The position numbers and the translations under genes were made by a program. Of a DNA stretch of 39,387 nucleotides, positions 33,393-39,387 are shown in pieces. The DNA is taken from assembly GCA_900319405.1 (NCBI GenBank), contig ONOH01000017.1:1-39387 (forward strand), read 5' to 3'. The notes beneath the pieces were generated by a model that saw only the letters and a program-made list of their open reading frames with translations, ran no database searches and had not been told where the DNA came from. The DNA comes from an uncultured Bacteroidales bacterium (GTDB lineage: Bacteria > Bacteroidota > Bacteroidia > Bacteroidales > UBA932). Numbering within the stretch: the stretch's first letter is position 1; each line of letters starts with the position of its first letter.

Positions 33393-34859
33393 ATGAGACA
33401 TCCACTCCTCCCCCTTCTGTTTGCCGTCGCACTGACCATCCTGCCGCTCCGTGCCCAGGACAAGGTAACGCGCAGCGTCCTGGAATTGGGACGCACCGAT
33501 AACCGGACCATGGAACACGCAGACTACATCGCCCGCAACATCGGCGGCCGCATCGTAGGCTCGCATATGCTCAACCACGCCGAGGACTGGGTCGCCGCAC
33601 AGTTCCGCTCCTGGGGGCTCGATGTCATCGTCCAGGAGGCCGTCACCATCGGCGTCGGTTTTGACCGGGGGCCCTGGTTCGGCCGGATGCTGTCAGAGGA
33701 CGGAATGTCCCTGCATTTCGGCACTCCCGCCTATACGGCCGGCACCTGCGGTCCCCAGAAAGGCCGGGTGCTGCTGGAACCCAAGACCCTGCGGGACTTC
33801 AACCGGATGAAAGGAGCCCTGAAAGGAGCCTGGGTGCTCCTGGAGACGGGGGCCACCAGTGGCCTGGCCATCGACGCCAGTCCCAAGGCCGATTCCACCC
33901 GCGCCGCCCTCCTGGCTGAAGGGAAGGAAGGCTCCGTCCTCCTGTACCGGCAGATGGTGGAAGCCGGCGTGCTGGGTTTCATCCGTCCGGCGAAACTGCC
34001 GATGCAGGTGCTCTACAACAGGGCGATGTGCTTCGATCTCACGATGGAAACCCTTCCCAAGGCCTGCGACATCCTCCTGGACGAGCATCAGTTCGAGCAC
34101 ATCCGGCAAAAGGTGGTGGACCGGCAGGACTTCCTTCTGGAATTCGACATCCGCAACCACTTCTTCCCGGGGCCGATGAAGTACCACAACATCATCGGCG
34201 TCATCAAAGGGAGCAAGTATCCCGACGAATATGTAATGATGGGAAGTCACTTGGATGCCTACGACATTGCCACCGGGTCCACCGACGACGGGCAGGGCGT
34301 CTGCGTGACGATGGAGGCCGCCCGCCTGCTTGCCGCTTCGGGAGCGAAGCCCAAACGCTCCATCATGTTCTGCATCTGGACCGGAGAAGAATACGGCCTG
34401 CTGGGCTCCAAGTATTTTGTAGAGAACAAGACGGTTCCCTGGAACAAGATCTCCAACTATTTCAACCGTGACGGAGGACCGCTCGCCGCTGTTTCCATCA
34501 CGGTCCCCCCGGCCATGTATGAGGATTTCTCCAAGGTCTGCGCCCCCTTGAAAGATTACAATCCCGACATCCCCTTCGAGGTTATCAAGCGGGAAGGCCC
34601 TCCCCGGCCCCGTCCCGAGCGGGCGGGCGGATCGGACCAGGCCTCCTTCGCCATCAAAGGCATTCCCGCCATCTCTTTCCGCGAATCGGACATCTTCGGT
34701 TACGACTTCCGCTACCGCGACATCTGGCACACCGAAGACGACTTGTTCGACAAGCTGGTGCCCGCCTATATGGAGCATTCTGCCGTCGTCCAGGCCGTCA
34801 CTGCCTACGGCATCGCCAACCTGGACCACCTTCTGTCCCGCGAAGGACTGTATCAGTAA
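33393..34859 (+). CDS. Secreted M28 zinc peptidase
   Basis: 488 aa from the ATG at 33393, which gives a signal peptide (LLPLLFAVALTILPLRAQ). A PA-like insert lies around 115-245. The M28 core: His286 and Asp298 in GSHLDAYDIATGSTDDGQG, Glu332/Glu333 in TGEEYGLLGSKYF, Asp360 in FNRDGG, and a late His in IWHTEDD: a full two-zinc set. M28 enzymes remove N-terminal residues or process peptides; this long periplasmic form resembles aminopeptidase/glutamate carboxypeptidase types. A second, different M28 gene lies at 37530. The stop is followed by a hairpin at 34889-34913. Confidence 0.92.
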   Translation: MRHPLLPLLFAVALTILPLRAQDKVTRSVLELGRTDNRTMEHADYIARNIGGRIVGSHMLNHAEDWVAAQFRSWGLDVIVQEAVTIGVGFDRGPWFGRMLSEDGMSLHFGTPAYTAGTCGPQKGRVLLEPKTLRDFNRMKGALKGAWVLLETGATSGLAIDASPKADSTRAALLAEGKEGSVLLYRQMVEAGVLGFIRPAKLPMQVLYNRAMCFDLTMETLPKACDILLDEHQFEHIRQKVVDRQDFLLEFDIRNHFFPGPMKYHNIIGVIKGSKYPDEYVMMGSHLDAYDIATGSTDDGQGVCVTMEAARLLAASGAKPKRSIMFCIWTGEEYGLLGSKYFVENKTVPWNKISNYFNRDGGPLAAVSITVPPAMYEDFSKVCAPLKDYNPDIPFEVIKREGPPRPRPERAGGSDQASFAIKGIPAISFRESDIFGYDFRYRDIWHTEDDLFDKLVPAYMEHSAVVQAVTAYGIANLDHLLSREGLYQ

Positions 34860-34888
34860 CGCATCCGGCAATCCCGGTTTCACTCCTT

Positions 34889-34913
34889 TGTGATGCAAGA
34901 TTTTTGCATCACA
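34889..34913 (+). terminator. Hairpin after the M28 gene
   Basis: TGTGATGCAA (34889-34898) pairs perfectly with TTGCATCACA (34904-34913) around a five-base loop, followed by a T-rich stretch. It lies between the peptidase and the following barrel gene. Confidence 0.65.
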
Positions 34914-34949
34914 GGGATTTTATTGATGACAGAGTTACACCTGACGCTT

Positions 34950-35564
34950 ATGAAAAAGATTTTCTTCCTGCTGACCCTTTGCCTTCTCGCCCTTCCTGCA
35001 CGGGCGCAGGGGCGTTTCTCTTTTTCTTTGGAGATCGCTGCCGGTGCCGGATTCGGTCACGGCCCCCAGTTTACAGTGACTCCCCTGTTCGCTTCCCAAT
35101 ATGATCTTGGCGGCGGATTCAGGATAGGTGCAGGGGCAGGCATCCGATTCGCGAAGCCTTGTCTTCAACATATCACCCAACGCGGAAACTCCCGGCGGAA
35201 TTTCTGCAATGAGTTCGATATCCCCGTGTTTCTCCGGCTGGGTTATGGCATAAAGACTTTCTTTGTCAGTGTAGATACCGGGTATTCCATCGGCATTCTC
35301 TCTTACTACGGTCCCGACTGGATTCCCGGCGGAAAGAAAGCGCCCAGCTACTACGGTTTTTTTGCAGAGCCGCAGATTGGCCTTGCGTTGGGGCGGCACA
35401 GCGCATTGGCATTGGGCGTTTTATTGCAGCAATGCTTTGTCACGGAATCCATCCATACGGAGGTTGGCAACATGGGAGATCCGAACTATTCCTCTTCGAC
35501 AACCTCTTTCAGCAAGAGGCTGCTCACCCCGGCAGTCACCATCCGATACGCGTTCCGCTTCTAG
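34950..35564 (+). CDS. Outer-membrane beta-barrel protein, hypothetical
   Basis: 204 aa from the ATG at 34950; the signal peptide KKIFFLLTLCLLALPARAQ is then at the N-terminus. The mature part has alternating strands with glycine-aromatic ends (GGGFRIGAGAGIRFA, FLRLGYGIKTFFVSVDTGY, then FFAEPQIGLALG) and a terminal strand VTIRYAFRF ending in Phe, as recognised by BamA. It is probably an eight-stranded PorT/OmpW-like barrel of unknown function. No partner gene is evident; it follows the terminator of the M28 gene and has no clear TAnnTTTG box. Confidence 0.75.
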   Translation: MKKIFFLLTLCLLALPARAQGRFSFSLEIAAGAGFGHGPQFTVTPLFASQYDLGGGFRIGAGAGIRFAKPCLQHITQRGNSRRNFCNEFDIPVFLRLGYGIKTFFVSVDTGYSIGILSYYGPDWIPGGKKAPSYYGFFAEPQIGLALGRHSALALGVLLQQCFVTESIHTEVGNMGDPNYSSSTTSFSKRLLTPAVTIRYAFRF

Positions 35565-35775
35565 GAGATTCTTAATTTTCATAAAGCCTCCTGCCCCCCA
35601 CGGGCACGCTTTTCCGGAAAACGATGCGCACCAGCACGCCGGAAGATTTCGATCCAAGCACCTGTCCAAGACCATCATGAAAGCAAAAACCGATGGTTCC
35701 GATGTGGGAGTGCTTCCCCTGAAAGTACTCCTGGAGCATTTCCTTCCTCAAAAGTAATGATGCTTTTCTTTGGAT

Positions 35776-35811
35776 GCGTCTGTTGTCCGGTTTTTTGGGA
35801 CATTAGGAGCG
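35776..35811 (+). repeat. REP-like palindrome 1
   Basis: 36-nt unit starting GCGTCTG, with GTCC / GGGAC arms and a GGAGCG tail. About 75 percent identical to unit 2, which starts 51 bases later. Confidence 0.7.
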
Positions 35812-35826
35812 TTTAAGTCCCTTTTT

Positions 35827-35862
35827 GCGTCTGTCGTCCCGTTATTGGGGACATCGGGAGCG
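35827..35862 (+). repeat. REP-like palindrome 2
   Basis: 36-nt unit with the same GCGTCTG start, GTCC / GGAC arms and GGGAGCG tail. It ends nine bases before the RAYT stop codon. Confidence 0.7.
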
Positions 35863-35870
35863 CTATGCCC

Positions 35871-36776
35871 CTACACCCTGTCCAAATAGGCCGCGGCATC
35901 CTCATACGACAGTCCCGTTACACGGGCAATCTGGTTTACACCGGCAGCAAAGCGGAAGCGGATTTGGCGCAAGAGTTCCAGCAGCTGCCCCTCGGCAAGC
36001 TCATTCACACACTGCTTCCGGAACAGCGACCAGCACAAATCCGGCAATGCAGCTGCTATTACTTGGTCCCTGAAGGCAGGCAGGCTCTGCTCCCCTGTTT
36101 CCAACCGCATTTTGGCCTTGGAAGAACTCTGCAGAAAGTAATTCATCCTTCGCGGGCTGCCGAACGCTTTCTCTACCCAGTCCTTGCGCACATAAGAACA
36201 CGGAAGGATATATCCATCGGCCGAAAGAAGCCACTCCCCCGGCAAGACCAGCTTGGAATGAATGAGCCGATAGCGTTCACGGGCCGACAGGCTTGCCAAA
36301 GTTCTGGTGCCCGTACCCGCTCCTGCTCCTCCACTTGGCATACCCTCCATGGGGCCGTTGAAAAAACATGCACCCGTGCCCCAGGGATAATCCCTTGGCG
36401 AAGCGCAAATGTTGGCTGCAACACAGTTCATCTGCACATATGCCAAGACCCTCTCAAGCGCCTCCCTTTCCTGCGGGACCAGCCGGATATCCACCCCATT
36501 TCCCCGCAAGTGTTCCCGACAGCCATACTTTCGCCGGAGATAGCGGGAATACGCCTGCTTGAACCCATTGACCAAACGCTCCGCTTCTTCCCGCGTGCCG
36601 TACAAGGCAAAATGCAAGTGATTGGACATCAAGATAAAAGTCAGCATCACAACCCCGGTCTTGAACACCTGAACAGCGACGTGATTCATCCCTGAGCGAA
36701 AATCGTCCGTATCTCTGAACAGCAGCCGGTCTTCCAAATGATCCGTCGTGATGAAGAAATAATCTTTCCCTACCAT
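35871..36776 (-). mobile_element. REP-associated tyrosine transposase (RAYT, Y1/HUH family)
   Basis: 301 aa. N-terminal IS200-like Y1 domain: MLTFILMSNHLHFALYGT has the HUH pair His53/His55, and GFKQAYSRYLRRKYG carries the catalytic Tyr (Tyr76 or Tyr79). The order YFFITTD, HVAVQVF, HUH, helix with Tyr is typical of TnpA_REP. The C-terminal 60 residues (LLELLRQIRFRFAAGVNQIARVTGLSYEDAAAYL) form a helix-turn-helix-like tail frequent in Bacteroidales members. RAYTs cut and join single-stranded REP sequences. Two REP-like units lie on each side, in the arrangement expected for a resident RAYT. The protein looks intact, without frameshift. Confidence 0.88.
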
Positions 36777-37082
36777 ATCTTGTATACGCTTGACGTTTTC
36801 CTAGCAGGCCGGCAGCCCGCAAAACTTAAACTCTCTTGTCGCAAGTTGGCAAAAAGAAAGTCAAATAACGAAAAACAAACGTTTAATTAACAAAACACTG
36901 ACTGCCATATACATACCCCACCCTTTCATTTTCTTTTAAACAGTAGTATAAAATGCAAACGCCTCATTCTCTGCACGTTTCGCAACGGAGTGCAGTTAAG
37001 CGTTTATTCTTTGGAAAAGAAGATTATTATTCCTATGGGCTACCAGATCTCCAGGGAGGAGCTACCTTTCTACACATCCGCG

Positions 37083-37115
37083 CCCAACGTCCATAAAAAC
37101 GGGACATTGGGAGCA
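37083..37115 (+). repeat. REP-like palindrome 3
   Basis: CCCAA-c-GTCC (37083-37092) pairs with GGAC-a-TTGGG (37102-37111), followed by the GAGC tail. One mismatch. Confidence 0.65.
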
Positions 37116-37128
37116 ATAATGGGAAAAA

Positions 37129-37167
37129 ATGCTCCTGATGTCCGTAGATTCTGGACGTCAGGAGCAT
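37129..37167. repeat. REP-like palindrome 4
   Basis: Arms 37129-37143 and 37153-37167, 15 bp with a single T-G pair, loop GTAGATTCT. Core GCTCCTGATGTCC. It directly follows REP3 in inverted sense, forming a BIME-like pair, and may terminate the YdeI-like gene that ends at 37174. Confidence 0.75.
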
Positions 37168-37173
37168 CGTGAC

Positions 37174-37539
37174 TCATATTTTGGAGCCCATGGCCGATTT
37201 ATCCAAATCCGGGGCGGCGGCGAGGCCGGCGGGAGTCATCTCGCCGGTTTTGACAAGCCGGCGGCAGCGGACCAGATTGTACTCACTCCAGTGACTGCCT
37301 TTTCGGCGGGGAGAAAAACGCTGGACGGCCTTGCCTTCATCGATGCGCTTCAGCGTGCTGTCAATCCAGCCGAAGCACAGGGCAACCTCCACGGCATCGG
37401 AATAACGGATGACACCGGGACAGGCGGTTTCGGACCGGTTGATGCGCAGCCAGAATTCGGATACCTTTTCGTGGTTCTCCCGGTACCAGTCGTACAGCTC
37501 TTCCCGGGAATCAATTTCCAGCAATAACGTTACTTCCAT
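37174..37539 (-). CDS. YdeI/OmdA-like protein, short form
   Basis: 121 aa. Residues 10-110 match the YdeI/OmpD-associated family: FWLRINRSET, DAVEVALCFGWIDSTLKRID, QRFSPRRKGSHWSEYN, then LVKTGEMTPAGLAA. The family's usual C-terminal 60-70 residues are missing, so it is either a natural short form or has been cut near the REP cluster, which starts seven bases past the stop. Members are linked to peptide-antibiotic tolerance, but the biochemical role is unknown. Its start overlaps the end of the upstream M28 gene by ten bases. Confidence 0.82.
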   Translation of the reverse strand: MEVTLLLEIDSREELYDWYRENHEKVSEFWLRINRSETACPGVIRYSDAVEVALCFGWIDSTLKRIDEGKAVQRFSPRRKGSHWSEYNLVRCRRLVKTGEMTPAGLAAAPDLDKSAMGSKI

Positions 37540-38786
37540 CCCTCAATGAATCCGGTAACCAGTCTGAAAAGCGGCTCGTAGGTTTCCCAGCGCACGGTTT
37601 TGATGTTGTCGGCCGGGGTGTGATAGTGCGGGAAAGCACTTCCCTCCTTGTTCTCCAGGAAGATGCAAGGTACTCCGCGGACGGCAAAAGGATAGTGGTC
37701 GCTGTTGGCCGCCAGTTCTCCGCGGTCCAGTTTGGAAAAGAGCCACTTTTGGGCATTGAGCCCTTCAAATCTCGGGAATTGCGGCATTCCGGCATCGCTC
37801 AGCTCGCAGTACAGGGCGGGGTTGTCATCGCCAATCATATCAATGTTGAACAGATAGCGGATCCGCTCCAACGGCACCACCGGATGCTCTGCAAAATAGG
37901 TGGAACCCCTTAAATTGGCATCCTCACCGGAAAAGGCTACAAAATACATATCGAATGGCGGGCGGTTCTTGGCATAATAAGCGGCCAGCGTCACCAGGGC
38001 GGCCGACCCGGAAGCGTTGTCATTGGCTCCGGGGTAAAAGACCCTGGGGCCCAGGTTGCCCAGGTGGTCATAATGGGCGGTAAAGACGTAGCAGGAGTCG
38101 CTGCGTTCCCCGGAAACCTTGGCGATTACATTGAAAAGCGCGTAGTCTTTCAGGAACGCATTGTCAACGTTCAGGCGCACCCGCTTCACACCGGCAATCG
38201 CCTCGGGCGTCACCCAGACGATGGGCTTGTCCACCACCTTCTCCCCATAGGCCTTGAAAAACTTGATGGGAGCCTCCCAGGTATAGAGGAGGCCTGCATT
38301 GTTGCACTCCCCTGTCTTCTGGAGTTTGGAAAACACTTCCCGGTGCTTGTAGGTGAACCAGAAATCGCAGCAGACCATGGCGCCGGCATTCTCGGGCCTG
38401 GCCAGATCGGCCAGGAGACGCGCCGCGTCAAAATCCGTCGTATCCACGTGATAGACCGGGAACTCCCCGTGCACACCGGGAGAATACTCCCGCATCGAAA
38501 AATCCACTCCGGCTTTCAGTTTCCTGCCGTCGGCCCGCATTTCCATGGCACCGCAGAAGGTGTTGATGTCAATGGTAAAGGGCTGGAGGGTCACTTCATC
38601 GACACCGGCCTTTTCATACTCGCGCGCGAGGTACTTCCCCGCCTTGTTGGCGCCGTCCCTCGCATAACCCCGGCCCTGGAAACGGGCAGAACTGAGCTGT
38701 CTGACAATGCGTTTGAACTGCGGCAAATCCTGGGCGTGCAGCGGCATCACGGCAAGCGCCAGCAAAATAACAATTATCTTCTTCAT
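37530..38786 (-). CDS. Secreted M28 zinc peptidase, second type
   Basis: 418 aa. Signal peptide 1-18 (VILLALAVMPLHAQ). M28 motifs: His238/Asp240 in TAHYDHLGN, Asp256 in GANDNASGSAAL, SGEDANLRGSTYF with Glu288 but Asp289 where GEE is usual, NIDMIGDD, and His in PHYHTPADN. It belongs to the BACON-type periplasmic aminopeptidase group and is unlike the gene at 33393 outside the motifs. The Glu-to-Asp change is conservative and may still bind zinc. The -7 box TACATTTG (38798-38791) lies five bases upstream of the start. Confidence 0.9.
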   Translation of the reverse strand: MKKIIVILLALAVMPLHAQDLPQFKRIVRQLSSARFQGRGYARDGANKAGKYLAREYEKAGVDEVTLQPFTIDINTFCGAMEMRADGRKLKAGVDFSMREYSPGVHGEFPVYHVDTTDFDAARLLADLARPENAGAMVCCDFWFTYKHREVFSKLQKTGECNNAGLLYTWEAPIKFFKAYGEKVVDKPIVWVTPEAIAGVKRVRLNVDNAFLKDYALFNVIAKVSGERSDSCYVFTAHYDHLGNLGPRVFYPGANDNASGSAALVTLAAYYAKNRPPFDMYFVAFSGEDANLRGSTYFAEHPVVPLERIRYLFNIDMIGDDNPALYCELSDAGMPQFPRFEGLNAQKWLFSKLDRGELAANSDHYPFAVRGVPCIFLENKEGSAFPHYHTPADNIKTVRWETYEPLFRLVTGFIEGWK

Positions 38787-38790
38787 TCCT

Positions 38791-38798
38791 CAAATGTA
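38791..38798 (-). promoter_or_regulatory. -7 box TACATTTG of the second M28 gene
   Basis: Exact TAnnTTTG match on the minus strand, four bases from the ATG at 38786. No -33 match at the usual spacing. Confidence 0.5.
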
Positions 38799-38887
38799 CG
38801 ATTTTTTTTTCGTTTGACCGCCTGCACCGGGGATAGCCGGGAGGCGGATTCTCGGACGGGATTGTTCCGCCGGCTGGCCTTCCGGCC

Positions 38888-38918
38888 TTTGGCCGTGCGC
38901 GGAAATTTGGTATCTTTG
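38888..38918 (+). promoter_or_regulatory. Consensus promoter of the glycosylase-like gene
   Basis: TTTG at 38888-38891, 19-bp spacer, TATCTTTG at 38911-38918: full consensus. The ATG is at 38926, seven bases later. Confidence 0.75.
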
Positions 38919-38925
38919 CACAAAG

Positions 38926-39290
38926 ATGAACGAATGCCTGCCCACAAATGATTTGCGCCCCGGAATGACCGTGGAAAAACATCCCTTCGAGCCTTTTCTG
39001 CCTGCAGGAGCGCGGATGCTGTTCCTGGGCAGTTTCCCGCCGCAGCCCCACCGGTGGAATATGCCCTTTTACTACCCCAACTGGATCAATGACTTCTGGC
39101 GTATCATGGGGCTCATCCACTTCGGCGACAAGGAGCACTTCTGCCTATCGGCCGAAAAACGATTTGACGAAGCCGCCATCCGGGCTTTCTGCACGGCCGA
39201 AGGACTGGCCTTCTACGACACGGCCTGCGAAGTGAAACGCCTGAGGGAAAACGCTTCCGATGCGTTTTTAGAGGTGGTCCGGGCCACTGA
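38926..39290 (+). pseudogene. Uracil-DNA glycosylase-like protein, interrupted
   Basis: The first about 122 codons read as a UDG-superfamily protein: RMLFLGSFPPQPHRWNMPFY (nucleotide loop with GSFPP), YYPNWINDFWRIMG, then ACEVKRLRENASDAFLEVVRATD. At about 39288 the family sequence stops, and the frame runs into unrelated codons and ends at 39378, without the second catalytic block (the HPS/TTG-type C-terminal motif). Such enzymes remove uracil or thymine mispaired with guanine. Promoter and start are intact, so this is a recent interruption rather than old decay. Confidence 0.75.
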
Positions 39291-39387
39291 TATGTATTCC
39301 GGTGGATACCCGTTCAGTGTTCCGGTGATACCCGTTCACTTTTTGGGTGTTAAGACAGATTATCTGCTGCGAAGTTAATACTTTTTT
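39288..39387. mobile_element. Probable insertion-element end (IS21-like)
   Basis: Begins at TGATATG where the glycosylase sequence breaks. A tandem repeat follows: TTCCGGTGGATACCCGTTCA (39297-39316) and TTCCGGTGATACCCGTTCA (39320-39338). Repeated subterminal sequences of about 20 bp are a trait of IS21-type ends, bound by IstA. The element continues past the window, and no transposase gene is visible, so the family is inferred. Confidence 0.5.

Larger units (their letters stand above)
35565..35870. other. Intergenic stretch holding REP1 and REP2
   Basis: No gene is supported here. The first 200 bases are GC-rich without recognisable coding content. The last 95 hold two tandem REP-like units directly after the RAYT gene's stop. 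Confidence 0.6.
36777..37173. other. Intergenic region with stem-loops and REP3/REP4
   Basis: AT-rich, no gene. It contains a nested hairpin (AAACGC 36957-36962 with GCGTTT 37000-37005; CTGCAC 36971-36976 with GTGCAG 36990-36995) and the REP units at 37083 and 37129. The RAYT promoter was not identified. Confidence 0.6.

Noticed and set aside
35776-35862. The two 36-nt repeats as a CRISPR array
   Set aside because: Only two copies, a 15-nt spacer, internal palindromes of REP type and no cas gene.

Overview
The window reads as a chromosome segment of a gut-type member of the Bacteroidota, most likely Bacteroidales. The evidence is the repeated -7 element TAnnTTTG, often with a -33 TTTG/TTG 19-20 bp upstream, the near absence of Shine-Dalgarno sites, a TonB-dependent receptor, a GH43 lipoprotein, DUF418, DUF6249 and DUF4332 proteins, a CapD/WbpM-type epimerase and Bacteroidales-type small hypotheticals. 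Most genes are GC-rich. Genus cannot be fixed from what is here.

Layout. 1-3330 is an AT-richer accessory block: an unknown small gene, an IS110-family transposase preceded by a strongly structured, promoter-bearing non-coding segment (candidate bridge RNA), a HigBA-like toxin-antitoxin pair and a RhuM remnant. 3330-6026 is a one-polypeptide amino-acid ABC importer whose substrate-binding domain appears circularly permuted. 6215-8507 carries a secreted hypothetical, a YiiX-like lipoprotein and an EamA transporter. 8504-10890 is a His/Cys-rich small protein plus a TonB-dependent receptor (probably metal uptake). 11054-12217 is an iron-type alcohol dehydrogenase. 12403-16004 is a tightly packed minus-strand group (kinase-like protein, secreted tyrosine phosphatase, DUF418 membrane protein, class I amidotransferase), preceded by tRNA-Asp. 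16296-17274 holds a divergent pair. 17279-19859 is a translationally coupled RluA / lysophospholipase-like hydrolase / TcdA operon. 19828-21413 is a Fur-family regulator coupled to a fucose-isomerase-like protein, followed by the SRP RNA gene (21440-21536).

21542-28112 is a long minus-strand run: CapD-like epimerase, guanidino-modifying deiminase, ornithine aminotransferase, carbamate kinase, ornithine carbamoyltransferase and cytidine deaminase. The middle four form an arginine -> citrulline -> ornithine + carbamoyl phosphate (ATP) route. 28230-31183 has a second EamA transporter, a rhodanese/metallo-beta-lactamase fusion and a GH43 lipoprotein. 31287-33177 has a HAD phosphatase facing a DUF6249 / ECF sigma / small membrane protein operon. 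33393-35564 has an M28 peptidase and an outer-membrane barrel protein. 35776-37167 is a REP-associated tyrosine transposase (RAYT) with two REP-like palindromes on each side. 37174-38786 has a YdeI-like protein and a second M28 peptidase.

The window closes in a uracil-DNA-glycosylase-like gene that loses its family sequence at about 39288, where a tandem ~20-bp repeat typical of an IS end begins.

The items most worth a second look are the RAYT/REP cluster, the IS110 leader with its own promoter, the permuted all-in-one ABC importer, the arginine cluster placed behind a capsule gene, and the set of promoters that sit only 4-10 bp before start codons (leaderless mRNAs). No CRISPR array, prophage or obvious defence island is present.
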